Assembly: GCA_964530005.1 (NCBI GenBank)
Contig: CAZGZD010000030.1
Coordinates: forward strand, 1-9,626
Direction: 5' to 3'
Length of the DNA stretch: 9,626 bases
DNA from: CAZGZD01 sp964530005
GTDB lineage: Bacteria; Patescibacteriota; Microgenomatia; UBA1406; GWC2-37-13
The notes under the pieces are model-generated. The model was not told the DNA's origin. It searched no databases and saw only the letters and a list, made by a program, of their open reading frames with translations. Of the stretch, positions 1 through 6,173 are shown piece by piece (the stretch's first letter is position 1; each line of letters begins with the position of its first letter). The position numbers and the translations under genes were made by a program.

Positions 1-27
1 ATCCAACTTTTGAATTGATTTTTTCAT
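1..27 (-). CDS. rpmC: Ribosomal protein L29, first nine codons (partial)
   Basis: Only the start of this gene is in the window. An ATG at 27-25 overlaps the TGA stop of rplP (ATGA overlap), a usual arrangement for translational coupling. It opens a frame reading MKKSIQKLD that runs off the window edge. In the spc/S10 cluster rpmC follows rplP, and L29 typically begins with MK followed by a charged helical stretch, so position and start agree with L29. Nine residues cannot prove the family; the call rests mainly on conserved gene order. Confidence 0.5.
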
Positions 28-434
28 AGATGCTTTTTGACAACTTTTGTACCAACAGATAGCTTTGATGCTACAACTCGAAATACCACACGTGCATCTG
101 CCTCAGATAACCCATCCAACTCAAATAACATTCGGCCAGGTGACACAGATGCTGCAAAATGAGATACATCCCCTTTACCAGCTCCCATGGTGACCTCAGG
201 CGGCTTTTTGGTAATTGGCTTATCCGGAAATATGCGAATCCAATACTTGCCATTTTTGCGGGTCGCACGAGCAAATGCCACACGACAAGCTTCAATCTCA
301 CGATCTTTAATCCATCCAGTATCCATGGTCTTAAGTCCCATACTGCCAAAGTTGAATGTATCGCCCTTGACGGCAATCCGACGCCACGTACCGCGGAATT
401 GTTTTCTATGTTTTTGTTTTTTTGGTGCTAACAT
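24..434 (-). CDS. rplP: 50S ribosomal protein L16
   Basis: L16 is a large-subunit protein near the central protuberance that contacts the A-site tRNA elbow region and 23S rRNA. The 136-residue product has the family's usual length and its diagnostic start, MLAPKKQKHRKQFRG, followed by a TWRR segment and the basic WIRIFPDKPITKKPPEVTMGAGKG block (residues about 65-89) typical of L16. It starts 8 bp after the rpsC stop and ends in TGA overlapping the next ATG, so it sits inside the ribosomal operon. No Shine-Dalgarno precedes the ATG; the upstream bases are an A/T run ending in ATATATG. The identification is secure. Confidence 0.97.
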   Translation of the reverse strand: MLAPKKQKHRKQFRGTWRRIAVKGDTFNFGSMGLKTMDTGWIKDREIEACRVAFARATRKNGKYWIRIFPDKPITKKPPEVTMGAGKGDVSHFAASVSPGRMLFELDGLSEADARVVFRVVASKLSVGTKVVKKHL

Positions 435-442
435 ATATATTT

Positions 443-1087
443 TTACTTATTAATCCATACCTTAACCCCGACGTATCCTGATCTTGTAAGAGCCGGATAT
501 GCTGCATACTCCACATCTTCGCGTATTGTTGACGTTGGAATTGTGCCCAAGAAATACTTCTCACGACGGCTAATCTCCCGCCCTCCAATTCGACCACCAA
601 GTTGAATCTTCACACCACGACCACCCGACTCCATCACACGATTCATAGTGCTGTGGACGACTGATCGATGGGGAAAATTGCGAACAAGCTTCTCAGCGAC
701 AGACTGAGCCACATAATATGCATTCAAAAATGGTTTTTTGACAGGCTCGATCTTAAGATCGACTTTTACTTCTTTCTGTCCTTTTTTGGATGTTGGAGCA
801 AGATCTTTGATGATTGCTTCCTTCACTTCTTCAAGACCCCGTCCACCGCGACCGATGATCATTCCAGGCTTCACTGAATAAATAATGACAGTTATCTTAT
901 TGATTGCGCGCTCTATATCGACGTTGGTCACTGATGCATACTTGAACTTTTTCATAAGTCGGTCTCGAATCACGATGTCTGACTTTAGTGTGTCTCGATA
1001 TAGCTTTTTGTTGCTGAAAAACCACCTGGAATTCCAGTTGTAAAGTATTCCGAGCCGCAAACCTTTTGGATGAACTTTTTGTCCCAT
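443..1087 (-). CDS. rpsC: 30S ribosomal protein S3
   Basis: S3 binds the head of the small subunit and lines the mRNA entry channel. The 214-residue product starts with the canonical MGQKVHPKGLRLG. It carries a type II KH domain with the GMIIGRGG loop at about residues 75-82, and ends with the S3 C-terminal domain (GGRIGGREISRREKYFLGTIP, then the YVGVKVWI signature). The length is within the family range. Only 3 bp separate its start from the rplV stop and 8 bp separate its stop from rplP. No Shine-Dalgarno is visible before the ATG. Nothing in the protein looks degraded, and the call is secure. Confidence 0.97.
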   Translation of the reverse strand: MGQKVHPKGLRLGILYNWNSRWFFSNKKLYRDTLKSDIVIRDRLMKKFKYASVTNVDIERAINKITVIIYSVKPGMIIGRGGRGLEEVKEAIIKDLAPTSKKGQKEVKVDLKIEPVKKPFLNAYYVAQSVAEKLVRNFPHRSVVHSTMNRVMESGGRGVKIQLGGRIGGREISRREKYFLGTIPTSTIREDVEYAAYPALTRSGYVGVKVWINK

Positions 1088-1090
1088 ATC

Positions 1091-1591
1091 TTATTTTTTA
1101 GCTTTTGTAACTTTTGACTTCGGTTTAATTGAGGTTGATTGCGCCTTAGGTGGCGTTGGCTTAGCTGCTACTTTTACTGCATTTTTTTCTACTTGTGGTT
1201 CAATTGTAGATAGTTCTTTTGGTGCGCCTTTTGCTTTACTTTTTGCAACATTTCCACTCTCTTTAGCCTTTAGTGTAATACTAATATGCGAAAATCGACG
1301 TGCAAACTGACGCGCAGTACCGCGTGCACCGGCCTGATATCTTTTAAGCTTTGAGCCCTCATCTATCGCCACTTTGACGAATGATAGAGAAGTCGAATCA
1401 ACACTCAGCTTAGCGGTAGCCGCAGCGATTGCTGAACCCAACGCTTTGTACACAATTCGCGCGCTTTTTCGTGGTGTATATCGCAGATACTCAACTGCCG
1501 CGTTCGGCGTCAAGTCTGTCAGATTAGCAACCAATAGCCTCAACTTCTTGGGTGTGATATGTACATTTCTTATGATGATTTTAGATTCCAT
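1091..1591 (-). CDS. rplV: 50S ribosomal protein L22 with basic C-terminal tail
   Basis: L22 binds domains of 23S rRNA and lines the nascent peptide exit tunnel with its beta-hairpin. Residues 1 to about 110 are the complete L22 fold: the N-terminal helix region with ITPKKLRLL, then VAIDEGSKLKRYQAGARGTARQFARRFSHISI, which holds the tunnel hairpin. Residues about 112-166 form an extra tail rich in Lys, Ala, Pro and Ser that L22 proteins of about 110 residues lack. The gene begins 17 bp after rplB, where rpsS would normally lie. There is no Shine-Dalgarno; the start is preceded by AAAATAT. The family call is certain. The tail is visible in the sequence, but its role is unknown. Confidence 0.96.
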   Translation of the reverse strand: MESKIIIRNVHITPKKLRLLVANLTDLTPNAAVEYLRYTPRKSARIVYKALGSAIAAATAKLSVDSTSLSFVKVAIDEGSKLKRYQAGARGTARQFARRFSHISITLKAKESGNVAKSKAKGAPKELSTIEPQVEKNAVKVAAKPTPPKAQSTSIKPKSKVTKAKK

Positions 1592-1608
1592 ATATTTTAA
1601 TCGTTAAT

Positions 1609-2388
1609 TTATTTGGATTTGCGTCTTTTGATAATTAATTTGTTGCTCCATTTTACTTTTGAGCGCGTGCGACCTCCATGGGCTGATTTGCCCCATGGCG
1701 TTTTAGGATGCATACCCTGACCTGATCTACCCTCTCCTCCACCGTGTGGATGAGAACTTGGATTCTGTGCTACTCCGCGAACAGTTGGTCGAATACCCAT
1801 AAGGATTTTACGACCTGCGCGTCCAATCTCTTGATACTTGTGCTCGATATTGCCTACCATACCGACTGTCGCCATACATTTTTTAGGCACCCGCCTGACC
1901 TCGCCAGATGGCAGCTTGAGATGTACATACAGATCTTCTTTGGCCATGACGACTGCGGCATTACCTGCTCCCCGTACCATCACTCCACCTTGGCCTGGAT
2001 ACAGCTCTATATTATGTACTGTGGTGCCCAGGGGCATACTCTCAAGCGGCAGTGCATTCCCCACCTTCACATCTACGTTTTGACCGGCAATTATCGTCTC
2101 TCCTACCTTTAGATCTTTCGGGTGAAGAATATATCTTTTTTCTCCATCTGCATACTCAACGAGTGCAATATGCGCATTGCGGTTTGGATCGTACTCGATA
2201 TTGATGATCTTACCCAGCACGTCATACTTATTTCGCTTAAAGTCAATGATTCGGTAGAATCTCTTCTGCCGACCTCCCTGATGGCGGACTGAGATAGTAC
2301 CCGAATTGTCCCGCCCTGAGTGCTTTTTGAGAATCTCAATAAGCGGCTTGTGTGGCTTATCTGTCGATTTGTATAATTGGGTTTTCAT
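1609..2388 (-). CDS. rplB: 50S ribosomal protein L2, N-terminally short
   Basis: L2 is a core 23S rRNA-binding protein needed for subunit association and peptidyl-transferase activity. The product has 259 residues, against roughly 273-278 in most bacteria. The conserved body is intact: the RHQGGRQKRFYRIIDFKRNK block (about 35-54), the GTTVHNIELYPGQGG region, and the HPHGGGEG motif at about 213-220 containing the conserved functional histidine. The usual N-terminal KPTTPGRR-type segment is missing or replaced by MKTQLYKSTDKPHKP, so the shortfall lies at the N terminus. The gene follows rplW by 9 bp and is followed by rplV rather than rpsS. No Shine-Dalgarno is seen. Confidence 0.96.
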   Translation of the reverse strand: MKTQLYKSTDKPHKPLIEILKKHSGRDNSGTISVRHQGGRQKRFYRIIDFKRNKYDVLGKIINIEYDPNRNAHIALVEYADGEKRYILHPKDLKVGETIIAGQNVDVKVGNALPLESMPLGTTVHNIELYPGQGGVMVRGAGNAAVVMAKEDLYVHLKLPSGEVRRVPKKCMATVGMVGNIEHKYQEIGRAGRKILMGIRPTVRGVAQNPSSHPHGGGEGRSGQGMHPKTPWGKSAHGGRTRSKVKWSNKLIIKRRKSK

Positions 2389-2397
2389 AGATGTTTT

Positions 2398-2685
2398 TTA
2401 AGTTTGTGGAAAAAGATCAATTGATCCCTTGATAACTTTGACATATGCAATCTTGCGATTTGGTAATGTACGAGGAATCATACGGCGCCCTGTACGCTTT
2501 ACCTTGCCCTTACGATTGGTGATCTTGACCTCCCCAACTTCGACACTATATAGGCTCTTGAGGGCTTCGACTACCGAATTCTTGGTTGCACGTGCCGCTA
2601 CCTCAAACATATACACTTTGTTTTGTGCATTCTGCGATGCTTTCTCGGTGACAAGCGGCCTTATCAATATATTGTTAATCTGCAT
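2398..2685 (-). CDS. rplW: 50S ribosomal protein L23
   Basis: L23 sits at the exit-tunnel rim and is the docking site for trigger factor and signal recognition particle. The 95-residue protein has the family's usual size and pattern: an N-terminal IRPLVTEKAS helix entry, the YMFEVAARATKNSVVEALKSLYSVEV core, and a basic loop with KGKVKRTGRRM before the final strand (AYVKVIKG). It overlaps the 3' end of rplD by 11 bp, and its Shine-Dalgarno lies within rplD, so the two are probably translationally coupled. It is the only gene of this cluster with a clear ribosome binding site. Confidence 0.96.
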   Translation of the reverse strand: MQINNILIRPLVTEKASQNAQNKVYMFEVAARATKNSVVEALKSLYSVEVGEVKITNRKGKVKRTGRRMIPRTLPNRKIAYVKVIKGSIDLFPQT

Positions 2686-3457
2686 GTTGTGCTCCTTTCA
2701 GATGATCAATCAGCTCACCAAGCGCATGCTTGATGAAAATTACTTTGTTATTTTGCATCAGGATATACGGATTCACTGTCTTGGCACTTGTCAGAGTTAC
2801 CCCTTCTATATTTGCTGAAGCTCGTCCAAGATTACCAGATCCGGCCTTACCAAAAATAACCAGCACCTTCTTATCCACTATGTCGAGTTTTTTAAGAAGC
2901 GTTGCTACATTTTTGGTCTTTGCTTCAATCTCAAGACTCTTGTCAACAAGTCCCAAAAGCTTCTGCTCCTTGGCACTGACAGATAGTGCACCAAGCAGTG
3001 CGCTTCTTTTCTGTTTTTTATTGAGTTTGAGACTCATATCTCGCGGCTTTGGGCCGAATGTAATTCCACCACCGACAAAAATAGGAGCTTTGCGAGCACC
3101 GTGCCTAGCTCGTCCTGTGCCTTTCTGTCTGTAGATCTTGCGGGTTGATCCGACTACTTCAGAGCGTGTCTTTGTCGAGGCATTACCCTGTCTTTGATTT
3201 GCAAGATACATACGTACATATTGAGCAAGTAGAGCGGGCTTCACCTCAACTCCAAAAACATCTTTAGGAAGTGTGACTGTATCTTTTTTGGCACCTTGCA
3301 TATCGTATACCGAAAGAGATAGAACAGATCCAGTCGAAGCTGCTGCGGGTTTTTTAGCTATAGACGCTTTCGCAACAGGCTTTTTAACCACTGGTACCGC
3401 TTTCACGGCTGGTTTAGCTACGACTTTTTTTGATATTGATTTTTTTGCTTCTGCCAT
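2675..3457 (-). CDS. rplD: 50S ribosomal protein L4 with basic N-terminal extension
   Basis: L4 binds 23S rRNA and reaches into the exit tunnel; in E. coli it also represses its own operon. The product has 260 residues against about 200-210 in most bacteria. The extra length is mostly residues 1-43, a Lys/Ala/Val/Pro repeat-like segment. The globular L4 begins near residue 45 and includes the signature RKIYRQKGTGRARHG (about 106-120), GGGITFGPKPRD (about 129-140) and a complete C-terminal region ending near LIDHLKGA. A later start cannot be excluded, but no alternative ATG lies between residue 1 and the core. It starts 8 bp after rplC. A GAGGAG sequence lies upstream, but at about 17 nt it is too far for a normal ribosome binding site. 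Confidence 0.95.
   Translation of the reverse strand: MAEAKKSISKKVVAKPAVKAVPVVKKPVAKASIAKKPAAASTGSVLSLSVYDMQGAKKDTVTLPKDVFGVEVKPALLAQYVRMYLANQRQGNASTKTRSEVVGSTRKIYRQKGTGRARHGARKAPIFVGGGITFGPKPRDMSLKLNKKQKRSALLGALSVSAKEQKLLGLVDKSLEIEAKTKNVATLLKKLDIVDKKVLVIFGKAGSGNLGRASANIEGVTLTSAKTVNPYILMQNNKVIFIKHALGELIDHLKGAQHAD
2692..2698 (-). promoter_or_regulatory. Ribosome binding site of rplW
   Basis: On the minus strand AAAGGAG lies 6 nt before the rplW ATG, inside the end of rplD. It stands out because the other ribosomal protein genes and tuf in this window lack such a site at the usual distance. It supports the ATG at 2685 as the true start despite the 11-bp overlap with rplD. Confidence 0.75.
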
Positions 3458-3465
3458 ATATTTAC

Positions 3466-4518
3466 TTAACTTTTCTCCTCTTCAATTACTTCCTCTTTAA
3501 CATCAGCTTGTGTATCTTCTGTCTTCCCATCTTCCTTCACCACGTCTTGAGGCGCGGCTTCTTGTGCTTCTACTTCAACTTTATCTTCGTCTTTTGGTTC
3601 TTCGACTACGTCTGTTGATTCGCTTGCTACGGCAACCGGCTCTTCAACCTTAGCGTCTGACTCCTCGTCCCGTGAAGCTTCAGCGGAGTGGGATTCTTTA
3701 ACTTCTACATCTTCAGTTTTTTCATCTTGTGGAGCCTCAACTTGCTTTTCCTCCGGTGCTTGTACTTCAACTACTTGCTCTACGACTTCGTCAACTTTCT
3801 CCTCGACTACTATCTCTTCTTTTTTCACTTTGCTTAAGGAATCATCTGAAGTCTTCACCTCGACAAACCAACCAGTGGCACCAGGAATGACTCCTTTGAC
3901 AATCAGCTCGTGCTCTGTGGCTTCAACTACCTCAAGACCTTGCTGTGCTACTCGATCACTACCCATACGCCCTGCCATCTTCTTGCCCTTCACGACTCGG
4001 CCTGGAGTAGTACCCGTTCCGATTGATCCTGGAGCACGTGCGCGGTCGGATTGGCCGTGAGTCTTGGGTCCTCCATGGAATCCATGCCGCTTCATACCGC
4101 CTTGAAATCCTTTACCTTTTGATGTGCCAGTCACAGTCACTTTGTCGCCTGCTGCAAACCATTCAGATGGTGTGATCGCGTCCCCAATGTATAGGGTGTC
4201 CTCCCCAATCTTCACGCCACGGCGACCCTTATCTTCCACAAACTCCATATCTGCTGCATACTTATCCAGGCGAAATTCACGTAAAAAACGAAGCGGGGCT
4301 TCAATCCCCGCTTTTTTTTGCTCTCCAAGCTGTGGCTTTTTGATATGCTTGGCACGACCATATCCGAGTTTAAGTGACATATAGCCATTCTTATCCTGAG
4401 ACTTGATGTCCAGAAGAAAACAAGGATCGGTCGCAATATGCGTCACGACGAGCCGTACACCATCTGGTGTAAAGACCTGCGATTGAGCCTGTTTGGTGCC
4501 TAATATGAATCCTGCCAT
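3466..4518 (-). CDS. rplC: 50S ribosomal protein L3 with long acidic C-terminal tail
   Basis: L3 is an early-assembly 23S rRNA-binding protein close to the peptidyl transferase centre. The product has 350 residues, far above the usual 205-220. Residues 1 to about 222 are a full L3: N-terminal TPDGVRLVVTHI, and the core loop GTSKGKGFQGGMKRHGFHGGPKTHG (131-155) continuing through APGSIGTGTTPGRVVKGKKMAGRMG (162-186). Residues about 224-350 are a low-complexity tail dominated by Glu, Asp, Val and Lys, strongly acidic overall and probably disordered. In this window the gene is the first of its transcription unit, with a promoter and a leader terminator hairpin upstream instead of rpsJ. No Shine-Dalgarno precedes the ATG. 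Confidence 0.96.
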   Translation of the reverse strand: MAGFILGTKQAQSQVFTPDGVRLVVTHIATDPCFLLDIKSQDKNGYMSLKLGYGRAKHIKKPQLGEQKKAGIEAPLRFLREFRLDKYAADMEFVEDKGRRGVKIGEDTLYIGDAITPSEWFAAGDKVTVTGTSKGKGFQGGMKRHGFHGGPKTHGQSDRARAPGSIGTGTTPGRVVKGKKMAGRMGSDRVAQQGLEVVEATEHELIVKGVIPGATGWFVEVKTSDDSLSKVKKEEIVVEEKVDEVVEQVVEVQAPEEKQVEAPQDEKTEDVEVKESHSAEASRDEESDAKVEEPVAVASESTDVVEEPKDEDKVEVEAQEAAPQDVVKEDGKTEDTQADVKEEVIEEEKS

Positions 4519-4651
4519 GAGTATATATTTTTGAATTGGCTGATACTATTTTCGGGGCAAAAAAAATAGCCCCAGATTGGGGCTAAAAATTGCCAATCCG
4601 AGAAACTAGTAAACAGCTTGTTTTTCCTTTATGAGGAGGAAAAATGTCATT
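4519..4651 (-). promoter_or_regulatory. Predicted 5' leader of the rplC operon
   Basis: The promoter at 4658-4686 should start RNA near 4651, giving an untranslated leader of about 130 nt before rplC. Read on the minus strand it can form an 8-bp hairpin (arms 4637-4644 and 4621-4628), a small AAACA/TGTTT hairpin near 4611-4623 that would compete with it, and then a terminator-like hairpin at 4567-4585. A 9-bp inverted repeat, ATTGCCAAT (4589-4597) with ATTGGCAAT (4649-4657), encloses the first part, although its outer arm reaches into the promoter side of the predicted start. A structured leader ending in a terminator suggests attenuation control, as is known for ribosomal protein operons. 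The regulator is unknown. Confidence 0.55.
4559..4585 (-). terminator. Intrinsic terminator/attenuator in the rplC leader
   Basis: A perfect 8-bp stem (TAGCCCCA 4567-4574, TGGGGCTA 4578-4585) with a 3-nt loop is followed, in minus-strand reading, by eight consecutive T (4566-4559). This is a textbook factor-independent terminator pointing toward rplC, only about 40 nt before its ATG and downstream of the promoter. Full termination here would silence the operon, so conditional read-through is the likely use. A GCCCC segment (4554-4558) just after the T run could pair with the GGGGC of the stem in a competing hairpin. Confidence 0.75.
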
Positions 4652-4657
4652 GGCAAT

Positions 4658-4686
4658 ATTATATATGACTACCTCCCCAAGGTCAA
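4658..4686 (-). promoter_or_regulatory. Sigma-70 type promoter of the rplC operon
   Basis: On the minus strand TTGACC (4686-4681) and TATAAT (4663-4658) are separated by exactly 17 bp. This is one mismatch from the full consensus. It faces rplC and would start transcription near 4651. It lies at the rplC-side edge of the inserted gene block, which explains how the ribosomal genes can be expressed although separated from tuf-rpsJ. Confidence 0.75.
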
Positions 4687-4714
4687 CTTGTTTTATACTA
4701 AGTAAAATATGATT

Positions 4715-4720
4715 TATAAT
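4715..4720 (+). promoter_or_regulatory. Possible -10 element for the small membrane protein gene
   Basis: A TATAAT hexamer lies 65 bp before the ATG at 4786. The sequence about 16 bp upstream (TTATAC) is a poor -35 match, so the assignment is weak; in an AT-rich region this hexamer can occur by chance. Confidence 0.25.
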
Positions 4721-4785
4721 ATCAGCCAGCTTATCTTAACTTGCCTTAATAAGTGAAATTTAGAAATTAATTCAAACTGATTTGT

Positions 4786-5121
4786 ATGAATAAAAAAACA
4801 AAAGAAGTGAATTTTATGCAGGCCTTTGATAAAAGTATTGATAAGATAGAAAGGCTAAAATCGGAAAAAAGAATAAAGACTTTATGGAAAGAGATTGAAG
4901 ATTTAAGAGAAAAAGTCGACAATAGTATCCAAATTGAAGTATTTCGAAAGGAAGTAAAAGAAAAATATGCAGAAGGAATGGCATTGGGAGCAGGGATTGG
5001 AGGAACGATACTTCTTATAATAATATTTGCAATAGGTATAGAAAAAGGTGCTTATATCTACTTTTGGATAGTCATATTATTAGCAATAATTCTTCCAAAT
5101 ATTCCTCAGATCAGGAAATAA
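4786..5121 (+). CDS. Small coiled-coil protein with two membrane segments, unknown function
   Basis: I do not recognise a family. The 111-residue product has a highly charged, probably helical or coiled-coil N-terminal half (residues about 12-62, rich in Lys, Glu, Ile and Leu). Two hydrophobic segments follow (about 66-86 and 88-105), joined by a very short turn, and then a basic end (IPQIRK). This predicts a small inner-membrane protein with a cytoplasmic helical arm. The ATG at 4786 has no ribosome binding site; an ATG at 4816 (residue 11) is a possible alternative start. Base composition is AT-rich with AAA, ATA and AGA codons, unlike the ribosomal genes around it. It lies divergent from rplC and convergent with the HEPN-like gene, within a block that interrupts the ribosomal operon. 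Confidence 0.65.
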   Translation: MNKKTKEVNFMQAFDKSIDKIERLKSEKRIKTLWKEIEDLREKVDNSIQIEVFRKEVKEKYAEGMALGAGIGGTILLIIIFAIGIEKGAYIYFWIVILLAIILPNIPQIRK

Positions 5122-5175
5122 ATCAAACCTGAGGCTATATTATTATCAACTTGCTTTTTCAGCAGTTAAGAATAA

Positions 5176-5637
5176 TTATTTTATAAGCGATGATGAGATT
5201 AGGTTAAATGCAATATATAAATCTGTAGTTGCCTTTCTAATAAGAACACTAGAATTTTTTATTTTTTTATTACTAAATGCTCCTAAAATTAACTGGTGAA
5301 ATAGCTTATTTCTTTCAGTTTTAATTATTGTTAGAGCCCCAACAAGATTATCTTTATGTGGAAAATCATATTCTTTTAGTTGTTTTATCCTTCCTCCTAA
5401 GTTTGCCTGTTGATCATATATAGAGTTATTAATTTTGACTACGCTCTCGTTCAAGTTTAAATTTATGTAATGCTCAATCAATTGAAGAACTTCTGCAGCA
5501 ATAAACTCTGCAAAACCCGTAAAAATTAACGCGGCAGCAAGATTATTATTAAGTCCCCCAATTTCCTTAAAATCTAGTGCTTTCGACACTAATGAAATAA
5601 TTCGTTTCATTTTTTTATCAAATTCAGTTTCGTTCAT
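5176..5637 (-). CDS. HEPN-like all-helical protein, putative RNase
   Basis: The 153-residue product appears entirely helical. An early segment (about 33-60, with FAEFIAAEVLQLIEHYI) is followed by LGGRIKQLKEY and then, at about residues 107-116, KTERNKLFHQ. R109-N110-x3-H114 matches the RNxxxH form of the Rx4-6H motif that marks HEPN domains, many of which are metal-independent RNases in toxin-antitoxin and anti-phage systems. The motif is visible; the fold and nuclease activity are inferred, and some HEPN proteins are inactive or nucleotide-binding partners. The gene is AT-rich, lies inside the block separating rpsJ from rplC, and is oriented toward rplC. It is divergent from the gene at 5769 and convergent with the small membrane protein gene. 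No obvious antitoxin (such as an MNT nucleotidyltransferase) is adjacent. The ATG lacks a Shine-Dalgarno. Confidence 0.6.
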   Translation of the reverse strand: MNETEFDKKMKRIISLVSKALDFKEIGGLNNNLAAALIFTGFAEFIAAEVLQLIEHYINLNLNESVVKINNSIYDQQANLGGRIKQLKEYDFPHKDNLVGALTIIKTERNKLFHQLILGAFSNKKIKNSSVLIRKATTDLYIAFNLISSSLIK

Positions 5638-5733
5638 ATTATGAATAGTTTACCTTAACCAAACAATTAAAATTTAGAAGTAATAATATGATGATGTAAA
5701 TGACCGAAATTTATCCAACTTAATATCCTATAG

Positions 5734-5762
5734 TTGAATAATTAGCCTTCTTGAGCTATAAT
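5734..5762 (+). promoter_or_regulatory. Promoter giving a leaderless transcript for the gene at 5769
   Basis: TTGAAT (5734-5739) and a perfect TATAAT (5757-5762) are 17 bp apart. Transcription should begin about 7 nt after the -10, at or next to the A of the ATG at 5769. There is no room for a ribosome binding site, so the mRNA would be leaderless. This also fixes the start codon choice. Confidence 0.65.
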
Positions 5763-5768
5763 TTCTGA

Positions 5769-6173
5769 ATGGCAATTGAAAGGGTTAAGCTGCTCAAACC
5801 TATTGAATTTGATCACAAAATGAGAAGAAGTATTGCTGGTCTAATCGTTCAGGCAATTGTCAATGGACGAGCAACTACTTCACCATTTGAGCAGAAATTT
5901 AGCACACTAGTTGTTGTTAAAAACAGAAATGGAGAAAGAAACAGAGTTTTTGCCAATGCTCAAAATGGCCGTATAATTACAATTGAGGTTACAGATCAAC
6001 CCTTCCATTATTCAAAGCATAGAATTTTATCGGTATTGCCAGATGAGCCTGAGTTTATATATGCTTTACCTTCAAATCAAGATCAGCCTTACGGTAATTC
6101 GAGCGTAAAAGCAGTACTGTTTGACAGAGAGACAAGTATTATTGGAGCTATGCTTCGAAGACTTGAGGATTAA
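5769..6173 (+). CDS. Orphan 134-residue protein, unknown function
   Basis: I do not recognise this protein. It has no membrane segment or signal peptide. The predicted layout is an N-terminal helix with basic residues (about 14-32), several beta-strand-like stretches (STLVVVKN, GRIITIEV, HRILSVLP) and a C-terminal helix (IIGAMLRRLED), so a small cytoplasmic alpha/beta protein is plausible. Arginine is coded mainly by AGA, unlike the CGN-rich neighbours in the tuf and ribosomal genes. With the AT-rich composition this suggests acquisition from elsewhere. It is transcribed from a promoter that probably yields a leaderless mRNA, and its stop codon lies only 4 bp from the rpsJ stop in convergent orientation. 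Confidence 0.65.
   Translation: MAIERVKLLKPIEFDHKMRRSIAGLIVQAIVNGRATTSPFEQKFSTLVVVKNRNGERNRVFANAQNGRIITIEVTDQPFHYSKHRILSVLPDEPEFIYALPSNQDQPYGNSSVKAVLFDRETSIIGAMLRRLED

Noticed and set aside
24..27. UGA recoding (genetic code 25 or 4) suggested by the TGA ending rplP
   Set aside because: The protein is already full length at this TGA, the next gene's ATG overlaps it, and tryptophan is encoded by TGG in conserved positions such as TPWGK of L2.
4644..4712. A 22-codon plus-strand reading frame preceded by GAGGAGG at Shine-Dalgarno distance
   Set aside because: It runs antisense through the rplC promoter, no plus-strand promoter precedes it, and its peptide has no recognisable feature. The AGGAGG is better explained as one arm of the leader hairpin.
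5122..5175. Bidirectional terminator between the convergent genes ending at 5121 and 5176
   Set aside because: Only short AT-rich palindromes (such as AATAATTATT) and weak pairings are present; no convincing stem with a T run was found.
4786..6173. Insertion sequence or integron origin for the block between rpsJ and rplC
   Set aside because: None of the three genes resembles a transposase or integrase, and no terminal inverted repeats or target duplications were seen at the edges.
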